DNA of 64,000 nucleotides, taken from the NCBI GenBank assembly GCA_020725555.1, contig DYEU01000015.1, positions 62,001 through 126,000 of the forward strand, written 5' to 3'. Below, piece after piece: positions 18,257-27,993 of the stretch; the stretch's first letter is position 1; each line of letters starts with the position of its first letter. The translations under genes were made by a program, and so were the position numbers. The notes under the pieces are model-generated. The model was not told the origin of the DNA and made no database searches. It saw only the letters and a program-made list of their open reading frames with translations. The stretch comes from Desulfatibacillum sp. Its GTDB lineage: Bacteria > Desulfobacterota > Desulfobacteria > Desulfobacterales > SpSt-501.

Positions 18257-18662
18257 CGAGCTCGTAGAGGAGGCTCTCAAAAGCGGCCGCCGCGTGCGCT
18301 TCCGCGCGACGGGGGGGAGCATGCGGCCCGCGATCCGCGAGGGGGACATCCTGGTCGTCGCCCCGGCACGGCCCGATGAGCTCGCCCCCGGCGACATCGT
18401 TCTTTCGCGCGTGGGGCGAAAGCTCACGGCCCACCGGCTGGTCGAGGTCACCCGGGCCGGCGTGCCGGGGGGGCAGGCCGTTGCGCCTTTCCGGGTCGTC
18501 TGCCGCGGGGATGCGGCCTGCGGCCCGGACCTCCCGCTCGATCCCTCACACATCCTGGGCAAGGTGATCGCGGTTGAGGCCCCCGTGTGCCGGCGTCGCT
18601 GGGGGATGATCCGCCGTTTCTTCAAGCGCCGCATTTCAGCGGGACGGTCTTCCGGCCGATAA
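18249..18662 (+). CDS. S24/S26-family peptidase (signal-peptidase-like, no N-terminal anchor)
   Basis: A 137-residue protein. TGGS24MRPAIREGDILVV carries the likely nucleophile Ser24 in the GSMxP box, and KLTAH62RLVEV supplies a His at the place where S26B-type signal peptidases have the second catalytic residue. There is no clear N-terminal membrane helix, unlike type I signal peptidases. GTG start overlaps the radical SAM gene by 8 bp. Small proteins of this type recur next to HprK-like kinases and PqqD proteins in peptide-modification clusters; leader removal is a plausible role but unproven. Confidence 0.75.
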   Translation: MLDELVEEALKSGRRVRFRATGGSMRPAIREGDILVVAPARPDELAPGDIVLSRVGRKLTAHRLVEVTRAGVPGGQAVAPFRVVCRGDAACGPDLPLDPSHILGKVIAVEAPVCRRRWGMIRRFFKRRISAGRSSGR

Positions 18663-18780
18663 TGAATGCGATAGCGAAGGTCAGGGGGTGTCCCCTGCAG
18701 GCGGGGGCCGCGCTCTCCCCGCCCGCGCGCTTGCATCCAATTTCCGGGGGCAGGGTGGGCTTTCTCACGTGAGACGTCCG

Positions 18781-21700
18781 ATGGAGAAGCGAAGGATGCC
18801 GGGACCGGTTTCCGGATGGCGAACTTTCCAAACGGCGCTTGCGCTCCTCGGGCTGCTTCTCGGCGGTTCGTGGATCGGGGACGTCCCGGTTTCCCACGCC
18901 GCCTCGACGGTGTCCAGCAGCACGTACATCGGGAGCGGAACGGCCGGCTGGAAGGTGCTCGGCTACCCGGGCCAGCGCAAGCTGGTGCGGGATGCGAGCG
19001 GCTACTGGTATGCGGTGTGGGGGGCCTATGTCAGCGGCCATCGCATCTACATCTGCAAGTCATCCAACACCGCCGGGACCAGTTGGTATGCACCGGTCAT
19101 CTTGGCAGGCTCCGGCGGCATCGCCAAGAACGAATCTTACCAGCACTACAACGTCTCGATCGACATCGACCGCGTAAACGGGAAGCTCCACGTCGTCTGG
19201 CAGCGCGAAGACGACATCATCTACTACGCCAAGCTGGTCAATCTCGCCTACTGGAACAACAGCTCCTACTGGAAAAACCTGCAGGAGACGGCGACCGGGG
19301 CGGAGGCCATTCTCACCTCGACCAACTACCTCGACCTATCGGATGCGCTTTACGCCCCGACCATCGCGGTCGACGGGCAGGGGAACCCCCACGTCGCCTA
19401 CTGCTCAAACGGCGGGGGATCTTACCAGAAGCCCTATTACCGCACCGGGACGACTGCGGGCGGCTGGGGAACGGCGATCAACCTCAGCGCGGACAACGTG
19501 GACCACCGCTTCCCGGTGGTGGAAATAGGGAAATACAACCGCGCGCACGTCGCGGTGCGCTACGGGACGAATTCCATCTACCACTGGTACCTCGACAGCC
19601 CTTACACCAGCGCGGTGGGGCCGACCGTCGCGATGAGCTCCGGCGGAAACAGCCTCAAGTACAACAGCATGGCGGCCGACGGGCAGGGCACCATCCACCT
19701 GGTCGCCCTCGAGGAGGGCGACAACCACGTCTGGTCGGCCAACCACAACGGGAGCGCCTGGACCGAGACCGAGAACATGGACGACGGCGCCGCCTGGCAG
19801 ATGCCGGACGTCGGCGTCAAGTGGGGTGCCGGGGTCACCGACGACATCGTCGTCGCCTCCCGCGCGGGCTCGAGCAACGTCGGCGTCTATTATTTCAAAT
19901 GGAACGGCTCGGCCTGGGGCCAGCCGGAGACCAGCACGGGGGAGACCAGCGACGGCTTTGTCTCCGTCGAAAAGAAGTCCCCGAACGGCCAGACCAACAT
20001 CGGCTACCTGATGTACAAGTCGAGCACCCTCTATATTTCCTTCGTGACCGGCCTCGACAGCGGGCCGCTTGCGCCGATCGCCATCTATTCCGACACCCCG
20101 GTGGACATAATGCGCAAGCAGACATACAGCGGCGGGGCCTGGAGCGGCGAAAGCGATGTCTTCGACACCAACGACGCCGGGGACCTCCGCTGGCACGTGG
20201 CCCAGACGAGCCCCAGCGGGAAGTCCCAGGCCCTGCTGGCCGTCGGCGGCAGCAACACCCTCTACGGCTACCTGTGGAGCGGGAGCTCGCTCACCAACCT
20301 GAGCCTCGGGGGCATCTACACATCCTCATACCGTTCGTTCAACGCCGCCTTCGAACAATCCTCCGGCCGGCTGCTCGTGGTCGCATCTCACCCCTCCTCG
20401 CCCAACACGATCACCTACTGGGTGCACGACGGCTCCGCGATGGTCGTGAACGGCGCCACCTATACGTTTTCGACGATTTCCGGGAACATCCACTGGGTGG
20501 AGATGGCCGCCCAGCCCGGCTCGAACCAGATCGCGCTCATGGTCCTCGACAGCAACGCCCACACCGCGGGGCTGATCTGGGACGGCTCCTCCTGGGGCAG
20601 CGAGAAAAAGCTGAACAGCGCTGCGCTGCCCACCAACACCAAAGAGCCGATCGCCGTCAAATACATGCTCTCCGGCGCTTATCGCGGCCGGGCGGTCTTC
20701 GTCTGGGCGGAGACGAACGACATCTACAGCTGGACCTGGAACGGCGGGGCCTGGGAGTCCGCCGCCAAGTCCAAAATGGACGCAACGACCAACAACATCA
20801 CCTGGCTGCGTCTGGCGGCTGACCCCAACAGCGACAAGCTGCTGCTGGGAATCGTAGACTACGATCAGCTCTACACCCTGCCCTGGAACGGCGCAGGCTG
20901 GGGCTCGGTCCAGGCGGTCTCGACGAGCTATCTGTCGACGGGCTCCTTCGGCGGCAACCGCCCCTTCGACGTGGCCTTCGAGTACCTCTCCGGGCACAGC
21001 GGCCATGCGATCCTGGCCTATGCCGAAGTCTACAACGGGCTTCAGTACCGGCACACCGCCGATATCAACAGCAGCTGGTCTGCGGCCAGCCAGGTCATGA
21101 GCAACCAATATTGCCGCTGGGTGGAACTGACGTCGACCGACGACGGCCAAATCTTTCTGACCGCCGACAGCGGGAGCGGAAGCTACTACCACTATCTTTA
21201 CTCCAAACGGTGGGATCACAGCAGCTGGAGCCCGGCCTCGGCAACCGAGCTTGAAAGCAATCTGAACAAAGGCATTAGCTATCAGCTCCAGACCTACGCG
21301 ATGGCGGCCGTGGGGCCGGCCCCGGAGACGGGAGGATCGAGCGTCGGCACGATGATCGGCTGGGCGCAGAGCGGCACCTCCACCATGTATTACAGCCACT
21401 GGAACGGCACGAGCTTCCCCGCCGGCAGCGCCGGCCCGACCTTCGCCACGGGCAGCTACTGGGTGGTCACCAAGAGCAACCCCGTGCGCAACGAGAAGGT
21501 CATGGCGGGGGTCTCGGGCACCACCCTCTACGCATCCATCTTGAGCGGGTCGAGCTGGGGGAACCAGATCACCTCGACCTTGTCGACAGCATCGGTCCGC
21601 CGCTTCGACGTCGCGGTCGAAAACCAGAGCGGCCAGGTCCTGATCGTCGCAAGCGACAACGCCACCGGTCTCAAGTACTGGGTCTGGGACGGATCCTCCT

Positions 21701-24700
21701 GGGTCGTCAACGGCGCGGCCTACCCGAACAGCCTCGGGGCGCAAGTCTACTGGGTCCGCCTGGCCGCCAAGCCCGGGGCAAACGAGATCGCGCTGATCGC
21801 GAGCACCGTTTCCGGCGCCGTCTACGGCGCCATCTGGAACGGGGAGACCAACACCTGGGGCAATCAGCAGACCCTGGCCGCCTCGGGGTTGTCTTCAGCA
21901 ACCACCGAGGCCATCGGGGTGGAATACATCCGTGCCGGCGCCCAGGCCGGCCATGCGATGTTCGTCTGGGGGCTCTCCTCCGGGGACGTCTATGCCCGGC
22001 GCTGGACCGGAAGCACCTGGGAGGCCTCGGCCGCCGGTACCGGAATCTGGACGACGGCTTCCTGGATCACGCTCGAGGCCGACCCCAACAGCGACAAGCT
22101 CGTGCTGTGCGCGACCAACACCGGGAGCACGCCGGCTGTAAACCTTGGGGTCTATTCGGCGGGCGCATGGTCGAGGATTTCCGCGGCGAACACCCGGACG
22201 AGCACCGAGCGCCAGGCCTACGCCGTCTTCGAGACCAAGCCGGGGCACGAAGGGGACATCGTCCTCATCTTCGCCGACGGCAGCTATTTCCGCTGGAAGC
22301 ACTACGACTGGAACGGCAGCTCCTACATAAACGACATCGCCGACCAGTTCTCCAGCTCCACCACCGTCGCCTGGTCGCACATGGCCCGCACGGAGGACGG
22401 GACGATCCTCGTGGCCTGCAAGGACACGAGCAACTATCTGAAGACCTGGAGCTTCGACGGCTCCGCCTGGGCGGCCGGCACGCAGCTCAGCACGACCATG
22501 CAGCCCTACAACACCTACCGGCTCGACTTCATGATCACGCCGGCGGTGGACAACTCAAGGACCCTTTCCCAGGCGCACTTCCGCTGGCGCAACGACGACG
22601 GCTACGAGACCTTCCGAGGCGGCGTGGTCGTGGCCTCCGTCACTTCGGGCTCGGTGCAATCCAGAACGAATATCACCCTTTATCCCACCACCCCCTCCGG
22701 AACCAACCGGCTGCTGCTGGTGGGGATCAGCTATTATTCTTCCACCTCGGCGAGTGTGACTTCGGTCACCTACAACGGCCAAAGTTTGACGTTCGTCGGG
22801 AGTGCATATCAGTACAGGTTCTATACGGCGATCTACATGATGATCAACCCGCCGGTCACGACCGCCTCGTTGTCCATCAGCTTTTCGGATTATGTCAGCG
22901 CTATCGTCGGAGCCGTCTCCCTCAACGGGGTCCACCAGACGACACCGCTCGGCGCCTACGCGTACGGGGGGGGATCTTCCACCAACCCCAACGTCAACGT
23001 TCCCAGCGCCGCGGGAGACCTGGTCTTCGGCGTGGTGAGCGCGGCCAAAAACCCGGGCTCCAGCAACGCGGATACGACCCATTGGGACCTAAACGTCCAG
23101 ACCTTCCTTTACGGCGATGGGGTGACCAAGGCCGGCGCCGACCCGAGCACTTCCCTCTCCTGGTCGATTTCTCCATGGAGCGACAACTGGAGCACGAGCG
23201 GGGTTGCGGTGAAGCCCGCGGAGCCGGCCGCGACCTGGGCGCTCGCGGAAGACGCGAAGCTGGGAATCGCCAAGAACACGCCCAAGCGGCTCAGGTTGCT
23301 CGTGCAGAACTCAGGCCCCCCCCAGGCGGTCGGCTACCAGCTGCAGGTCGCTCGAACCGCCACGTGCGCGGCCGGTTCCTATGTGGCGCTCGGCGCCAGC
23401 TCCGAATGGCAGGTGGTCAATTCGAGCTACGTGACCCACGGCGAGCAGACGGTCAACCTGGCCTCCGGGCTGAGCGATCCGGCCTCGATGACCTTCGTGC
23501 CCGGCCGCTCCTTGGACACGAGCGACACGGCGGCCGCGATCGGCATGGGGACGAACGAGTTCACGGAAATCGAGTTCGCCCTGCAGGCGACGGCGTCGGC
23601 CGTGGAAAATGCCGATTACTGTTTCCGGCTCGTCGACGGAAGCACCGGCGTGCCGCTCGGCTCCTACCTCTATGCCGAGGCCCGGGTGCTGGGGATCACC
23701 GCCGTGCGCCTCGTTTCCTTCCGCGCCGTCGGGGCCGGCGAGGCCCTGCGCATCGCCTGGCAAACGGGGCAGGAGGTGGAGAACAAGGGCTTCAACCTCT
23801 ACCGCGGCTCAAGCCCCTCCGGGCCGTGGGTGAAGCTGAACGACCGGCTGATCCCGAGCGCCTCGATGTCCGGGGAGGGCCGGGACTACGAGTTTCTCGA
23901 CACCGGCGTGCGGCGGGGGGCGATCTACTACTACAAGCTCGAGGACGTGGACGCTTCGGGCACGCACACGATGCACGGGCCGGTGTGCGTGGACTGGGAC
24001 GGGGACGGGCTGCCCGACGACTGGGAGATTGCCTACGGGCTGGATCCTTCACGGAACAACGCCGCGCTCGACCCCGACGGGGACGGGGTGCCCAACGGGC
24101 TGGAGTGGGCCCGCGGGACCGACCCCCGGAACCCGGACAGCGACGGGGACGGGATCAGAGACGGCGAGGAGAGAAAAACGCCCACCTCCCCGACGGACCG
24201 GGAGAGCGGTCCGGCCTCGGTGCACGGGACGGGGGTCGCCGTCCTTGCCGCCGATCCGGGCGGGGTGACGCTCGAGCTGTTCACCCCGGCATGCGATGTG
24301 ACCCCCGTCAGCGCAAACGGCGAGATCTTCGAGCGCCTGCGGCTCCCGGGCCTGGTGCACGGCTTCACCCTCGAGCCGGGCCGGCCGCAGCTCCCGGTGA
24401 AGGGCCTCTTTGTCGCTCTCCCCGCCGGGAAGACGGCGCGCCTCGAGGTCCTGGAAACCCAAACCCGCAGGCTCCGGGGCTTCCGCGTCTATCCCGCGCC
24501 CTCTTTCCGCGAGGAGGGGACGGGACGGCTGGCCGAAGTCTTCCGGTGGGATGAGGCCTTCTACGCGCAGGATCTCTTCTACCCCGAGAGGCCGGCCGAG
24601 CTCGCCGCGGCCTATGTCTTCCGCGGCCAAACGCGCCAGGGGATCCACTTTCAGCCCCTCCAGTTCAACCCGGCGACCGGCGAGCTCCTTCACCACGAGC

Positions 24701-27573
24701 GGATCCGGGTCCGGGTCGCCTTCTGCACGCCCGCCGCCCAGGAGCCGTCCGCACGCACCGCCGCCTTCTTGGTCCCGCGGGCCGCCGCCTCCGCGCTGAG
24801 CGGCTGGGCCCCGCCCGCGCCAGCGGCCTGGAAGGTCCGGACCGCGGGCGAGGGGATGGTGCGCATCACCCGCGCCGACCTTGCGGCAAACGGGTTTTCC
24901 ACAGCGGAGATCGACGGCCTCGATCTGCGCGGGATCCAGCTCTTTCACCTGGGGGTCGAGCAGCTGCTCGCGATCCGCGATGCGAACGGCAACGGCCGGC
25001 TCGACGACGAGGACCGGATCGTCTTCTACGCCGCCCCGGTCCCCGCGGCCTACGCCAAATTCAGCGGGACGGGGGTCTACTGGTTGGTCGATTCCCGCGA
25101 CCCCGCGGCGCTCCGCATGGAGATGAGCGACGGCACGCCTGCCGGCGGGCCGCTCGCCGCAAGCCATCGCGACCGGCTGGTCCATGAGCGCGACGAAACC
25201 TACTATCCTCAGGCCGCGGGGCCCGACGGGCTCGACCGCTGGATCTTCGCCACGATCGCCATGGGGGCGGGCTTTGCCGGCGGCGGCGGCTGGGCGAACT
25301 ACGCCTTCCCGCTCCCCGGCGCACTCGGCGCGGGCGAGATCCGCCTGCGCCTCTACAGCCCCTACGATCTCGACCACGCCGTCGCCGTGCGGCTGAACGG
25401 GGTCGATCTCGGCACCGCCCTCTGGAGCGGGATCGGCTGGCACGAGGCGGTCTTCGACGCCGCCGCCGCGCTCCGCGACGGGGAGAACACGATCGGCCTG
25501 CGCTGCGAGGTCGGCCTCGACAAGATCGCGGTCGACCGCTTCACCATCGACCACGAGCGCGCCTTTTCCGCGGCGGAGAACCGGCTGCGCTTCACGCACC
25601 CGGCCGGCCATCGCTTCCGGGTCGCGGGCTTCACGGCGGGCGACGGGACGGATCTCGAGGTCTACGACATCACCTCGCCCGCCGCGGTGCGCCGCATCGC
25701 AAACGCCTCCGTTTCCGGCTCCGGACCTTACAGCGTCGAATTCGAGCCCGCCCCCGGCGCGGGCGAGGCCACCTTCCTCGTGCTTGCGGCAACAGCCCTG
25801 CGGCCGCCCGTTGCGGTCGAGCGCGACCGGCCCTCCCTGCTTGCCGCGGCGGCAAACGGCGCGGACTGGATTCTCCTGACGCACCGGAGCCTCGGCTGGC
25901 GGGAGGATGGCGGTCGCAGGGACTGGGTCGACCGCCTCGTCGCCCTGCGCGAGGCGGGGGGGTTGCGCACCGCGGTCGTGGACGTGGCCGATGTCTTCGA
26001 CGAGTTCGCCTTCGGCTACCCCGCCCCGCAGGCGATCCGCGATTTTCTCGCCTTCGCCCGCGCGAACTGGCAGCCGCCCGCCCCGCGCTTTCTGCTTCTC
26101 GTCGGGGATGCGAGCTACGATTTCAAGGACAACTGGAATTTCGGGACGGCCTGCCTGCTCCCGGCCCCCCTGCGCTACACGGAACACTTCGGGGAGACCG
26201 CCGCCGACGACTGGTATGGCCGGGGAAGCGGGGAAGAGGCCCTCTCCGAGCTCGCGATCGGCAGGCTCCCCGCGGCCGACCCCGCCCAGGCCGCGGCCAT
26301 GGTCGATAAGATCATCGCCTACGAGACCGCGCCGAACTCCAAGAGCTGGGAGCGGCGCGTCCTGTTGGTCGCCGACGATTACGACGCCGACTGGGAGGCG
26401 GTCTTCGAGACGATGAACGAGGACCTGGCGGCCCTCCTGCCCGCCGGGTTTGCGGAACCCGGCCGCTATTACCTCGAGGAGTACCAGGACGAGTCCCTGG
26501 CCGTCTCCGACCTCACGGCGGATTTTCTCGCCGCGCTCGGCGCGGGCGCCCTGCTCGTCAACTACGCCGGGCACGGCCAGCAGGCCCTCTGGGCCGAGGA
26601 GCGGATTCTCGACAACCGCGGGGCGCCCTACCGTGCGGACCTGGCCGGCCTGGAAAACGCCGGACGGCTGCCCTTCGTCGTGAACCTGAGCTGCCTCACC
26701 GGGTATTTTCTCTACCCGGAGGGGGGATGGTTCGCGGCGGACGCCTGGCGCTCGCTCGCCGAGGGCTGGCTCCGGCCGGAGGCGACCGGAGCCGTCGCGG
26801 CCCTCATGCCGACCGGCATGACCGACACCGTGGGCCAGCAGCTCCTCGGCAACGCCCTCTACGAGGCGATCTTCCTCCTCGACCGCCGCACCCTGGGCGA
26901 GGCGGTCGTCTACGCCAAGGAGCAGCTGCTGGCAAACGGCGGCGGCCGCCACCAGGAAACGGCGGACACCTTCCTCCTCTTCGGGGACCCGGCCCTGACC
27001 CTCAGGGTCCCGCTGCCCCGCAGGCCCGCCCGGCCCGACCTCGAGCGCGCGGCGGACGCGAGCGTCATTCTCTCCTGGCCGGCGAGCCTGGATGCCGACG
27101 GCCGGCCGGTCGCCGGCTACCACGTCTTCCGCCGCGGCGAGCGGGAGGGGGCCTGGAGCCGGCTGACCGCGGAGCCCGTCGCCCAACGCACCTTCACGGA
27201 CCGGGGACTCGCCGCGGCCGCCCCCGGCTCGATTCACTTCTATGCCCTCAGCGCCGTGGACGCAGACGGCGACGAGAGCGTGAAATCGGAGGCGGCGAGC
27301 CTCGCCATCCCCGCGGGCGGGGGAGGGGACGGAGACGGCTCGGGCGGCGGCGGGGGCTGTTTTCTCGATGCGGCCGCCTCCGTTGCCGCGGCCGATTTCC
27401 TGTGGCCGCTTGCGACCCTGGCGTTGTGGATCTGCCTGGTGTGGATCGGCCGGCGCGGGAAGGAAAGGAGCGGGAGCGATCATGCCGACGATGAACCGGG
27501 TCTTGGCGCGAAGCGAAGAGTTCGTCTTTCGGGCGATCGCGGGCGAGACGATCCTCGTCCCCATCCGCAATGA
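18781..27573 (+). CDS. Giant secreted C25 (gingipain-like) cysteine peptidase with C-terminal anchor signal
   Basis: A 2930-residue protein. Signal peptide: residues ~15-42, cleavage near SHAAS. Residues ~45-1270: many blade-like repeats with W(N/D)GSxWG motifs, including a ~420-residue duplication. ~1290-1475: a VTYNGQSLTFVG-type beta domain. ~1650-1735: an FN3-like module. ~1738-1796: calcium-type DxDxDG repeats (thrombospondin-3 style). ~1830-2250: pro-region and beta domains. ~2350-2740: C25 peptidase core with VNYAGH2598GQQ and VVNLSC2638LTGYF supplying the His/Cys dyad. Another FN3-like domain follows. The end is GGGGGC2860FLD, a hydrophobic helix and RRGKER, resembling MYXO/JDVT-type sorting tails. 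The frame continues 92 bp into the next gene. Start ATG 18781 is chosen for the signal peptide. Confidence 0.85.
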   Translation: MEKRRMPGPVSGWRTFQTALALLGLLLGGSWIGDVPVSHAASTVSSSTYIGSGTAGWKVLGYPGQRKLVRDASGYWYAVWGAYVSGHRIYICKSSNTAGTSWYAPVILAGSGGIAKNESYQHYNVSIDIDRVNGKLHVVWQREDDIIYYAKLVNLAYWNNSSYWKNLQETATGAEAILTSTNYLDLSDALYAPTIAVDGQGNPHVAYCSNGGGSYQKPYYRTGTTAGGWGTAINLSADNVDHRFPVVEIGKYNRAHVAVRYGTNSIYHWYLDSPYTSAVGPTVAMSSGGNSLKYNSMAADGQGTIHLVALEEGDNHVWSANHNGSAWTETENMDDGAAWQMPDVGVKWGAGVTDDIVVASRAGSSNVGVYYFKWNGSAWGQPETSTGETSDGFVSVEKKSPNGQTNIGYLMYKSSTLYISFVTGLDSGPLAPIAIYSDTPVDIMRKQTYSGGAWSGESDVFDTNDAGDLRWHVAQTSPSGKSQALLAVGGSNTLYGYLWSGSSLTNLSLGGIYTSSYRSFNAAFEQSSGRLLVVASHPSSPNTITYWVHDGSAMVVNGATYTFSTISGNIHWVEMAAQPGSNQIALMVLDSNAHTAGLIWDGSSWGSEKKLNSAALPTNTKEPIAVKYMLSGAYRGRAVFVWAETNDIYSWTWNGGAWESAAKSKMDATTNNITWLRLAADPNSDKLLLGIVDYDQLYTLPWNGAGWGSVQAVSTSYLSTGSFGGNRPFDVAFEYLSGHSGHAILAYAEVYNGLQYRHTADINSSWSAASQVMSNQYCRWVELTSTDDGQIFLTADSGSGSYYHYLYSKRWDHSSWSPASATELESNLNKGISYQLQTYAMAAVGPAPETGGSSVGTMIGWAQSGTSTMYYSHWNGTSFPAGSAGPTFATGSYWVVTKSNPVRNEKVMAGVSGTTLYASILSGSSWGNQITSTLSTASVRRFDVAVENQSGQVLIVASDNATGLKYWVWDGSSWVVNGAAYPNSLGAQVYWVRLAAKPGANEIALIASTVSGAVYGAIWNGETNTWGNQQTLAASGLSSATTEAIGVEYIRAGAQAGHAMFVWGLSSGDVYARRWTGSTWEASAAGTGIWTTASWITLEADPNSDKLVLCATNTGSTPAVNLGVYSAGAWSRISAANTRTSTERQAYAVFETKPGHEGDIVLIFADGSYFRWKHYDWNGSSYINDIADQFSSSTTVAWSHMARTEDGTILVACKDTSNYLKTWSFDGSAWAAGTQLSTTMQPYNTYRLDFMITPAVDNSRTLSQAHFRWRNDDGYETFRGGVVVASVTSGSVQSRTNITLYPTTPSGTNRLLLVGISYYSSTSASVTSVTYNGQSLTFVGSAYQYRFYTAIYMMINPPVTTASLSISFSDYVSAIVGAVSLNGVHQTTPLGAYAYGGGSSTNPNVNVPSAAGDLVFGVVSAAKNPGSSNADTTHWDLNVQTFLYGDGVTKAGADPSTSLSWSISPWSDNWSTSGVAVKPAEPAATWALAEDAKLGIAKNTPKRLRLLVQNSGPPQAVGYQLQVARTATCAAGSYVALGASSEWQVVNSSYVTHGEQTVNLASGLSDPASMTFVPGRSLDTSDTAAAIGMGTNEFTEIEFALQATASAVENADYCFRLVDGSTGVPLGSYLYAEARVLGITAVRLVSFRAVGAGEALRIAWQTGQEVENKGFNLYRGSSPSGPWVKLNDRLIPSASMSGEGRDYEFLDTGVRRGAIYYYKLEDVDASGTHTMHGPVCVDWDGDGLPDDWEIAYGLDPSRNNAALDPDGDGVPNGLEWARGTDPRNPDSDGDGIRDGEERKTPTSPTDRESGPASVHGTGVAVLAADPGGVTLELFTPACDVTPVSANGEIFERLRLPGLVHGFTLEPGRPQLPVKGLFVALPAGKTARLEVLETQTRRLRGFRVYPAPSFREEGTGRLAEVFRWDEAFYAQDLFYPERPAELAAAYVFRGQTRQGIHFQPLQFNPATGELLHHERIRVRVAFCTPAAQEPSARTAAFLVPRAAASALSGWAPPAPAAWKVRTAGEGMVRITRADLAANGFSTAEIDGLDLRGIQLFHLGVEQLLAIRDANGNGRLDDEDRIVFYAAPVPAAYAKFSGTGVYWLVDSRDPAALRMEMSDGTPAGGPLAASHRDRLVHERDETYYPQAAGPDGLDRWIFATIAMGAGFAGGGGWANYAFPLPGALGAGEIRLRLYSPYDLDHAVAVRLNGVDLGTALWSGIGWHEAVFDAAAALRDGENTIGLRCEVGLDKIAVDRFTIDHERAFSAAENRLRFTHPAGHRFRVAGFTAGDGTDLEVYDITSPAAVRRIANASVSGSGPYSVEFEPAPGAGEATFLVLAATALRPPVAVERDRPSLLAAAANGADWILLTHRSLGWREDGGRRDWVDRLVALREAGGLRTAVVDVADVFDEFAFGYPAPQAIRDFLAFARANWQPPAPRFLLLVGDASYDFKDNWNFGTACLLPAPLRYTEHFGETAADDWYGRGSGEEALSELAIGRLPAADPAQAAAMVDKIIAYETAPNSKSWERRVLLVADDYDADWEAVFETMNEDLAALLPAGFAEPGRYYLEEYQDESLAVSDLTADFLAALGAGALLVNYAGHGQQALWAEERILDNRGAPYRADLAGLENAGRLPFVVNLSCLTGYFLYPEGGWFAADAWRSLAEGWLRPEATGAVAALMPTGMTDTVGQQLLGNALYEAIFLLDRRTLGEAVVYAKEQLLANGGGRHQETADTFLLFGDPALTLRVPLPRRPARPDLERAADASVILSWPASLDADGRPVAGYHVFRRGEREGAWSRLTAEPVAQRTFTDRGLAAAAPGSIHFYALSAVDADGDESVKSEAASLAIPAGGGGDGDGSGGGGGCFLDAAASVAAADFLWPLATLALWICLVWIGRRGKERSGSDHADDEPGLGAKRRVRLSGDRGRDDPRPHPQ
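20220..22540 (+). repeat. Tandem ~1.26-kb internal duplication in the C25 protease gene
   Basis: Two consecutive ~420-codon segments share ordered landmarks about 1.25-1.26 kb apart: SGRLLVVAS versus SGQVLIVAS, VVNGATY versus VVNGAAY, DPNSDKLLL versus DPNSDKLVL, and GHSGHAILAYA versus GHEGDIVLIFA. Divergence is high enough that the duplication is old. It lengthens the propeller-like adhesive region. Confidence 0.65.
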
Positions 27574-27967
27574 GGTGGCCGACCTGGTGGCGATCTACCG
27601 CCTGAACGCCACCGGGGCCTTCGCCTGGGAGCGGATGGACGGGACGAGCGCGCTTGGGGCGATAGCCGCGCAGATGGCCGCGAGCTTCGAGGTCCCCGCG
27701 GACCGGGCGGCTTGCGATCTCGCGGCCTTCGCCGCCGACCTCGAGGCGGCCGGGGCCGTGGTGGCGGCCAGGAGGGACGGGGATGTCCGCCCCGCCGCGC
27801 CGGCGGCCTCCCGGCAACCCTACGAGCCGCCCGCCCTCACGCGCGTGCCCCTCGATGCGCGCTGCGCGGTGCTCGGCTTCTGCAAGCAGGCCGGCACCGG
27901 CGCCGGCCCGGCCCTTCCCGGCTGCCGCGACCCGCTCTTTTCCCCCTGCCTCTCCCAGGGCTCCTGA
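27482..27967 (+). CDS. PqqD/RRE-like protein with fused putative precursor-peptide tail
   Basis: A 161-residue protein. Residues ~5-97 look like the PqqD winged-helix recognition domain (ETILVPIRNEVADLVAIYRL; LNATGAFAWERMDG; FAADLEAAGAVV). A Pro/Ala linker leads to residues 112-161, which begin QPY114EPPALTRVPL and contain Cys128, 134, 148 and 156 with Gly/Pro-rich spacing, ending SQGS. YEPPAL fits the YxxPxL element by which lasso-peptide leaders bind their RRE partner. Both halves are in one frame, so this may be a chaperone-substrate fusion. GGAAAGGAG precedes ATG 27482; M4 is an alternative start. The neighbours are an HprK-like kinase, a nucleotidyltransferase and, upstream, a radical SAM enzyme. 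Confidence 0.75.
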   Translation: MPTMNRVLARSEEFVFRAIAGETILVPIRNEVADLVAIYRLNATGAFAWERMDGTSALGAIAAQMAASFEVPADRAACDLAAFAADLEAAGAVVAARRDGDVRPAAPAASRQPYEPPALTRVPLDARCAVLGFCKQAGTGAGPALPGCRDPLFSPCLSQGS

Positions 27968-27993
27968 GGCCGCCCCGGCGGTCCTGCGGCACC

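Noticed and set aside
18663-18780. Sigma-54 promoter in the gap before the C25 protease gene
   Set aside because: A GG-N10-GC spacing can be found, but the -24 element reads AGGGG instead of TGGCA. No acceptable sigma-70 match either; read-through from upstream is likelier.
18816-27494. Long alternative frames on both strands across the C25 protease gene
   Set aside because: High-GC shadow frames: they lack signal peptide, motifs and ribosome sites, while the chosen frame has a complete protease.
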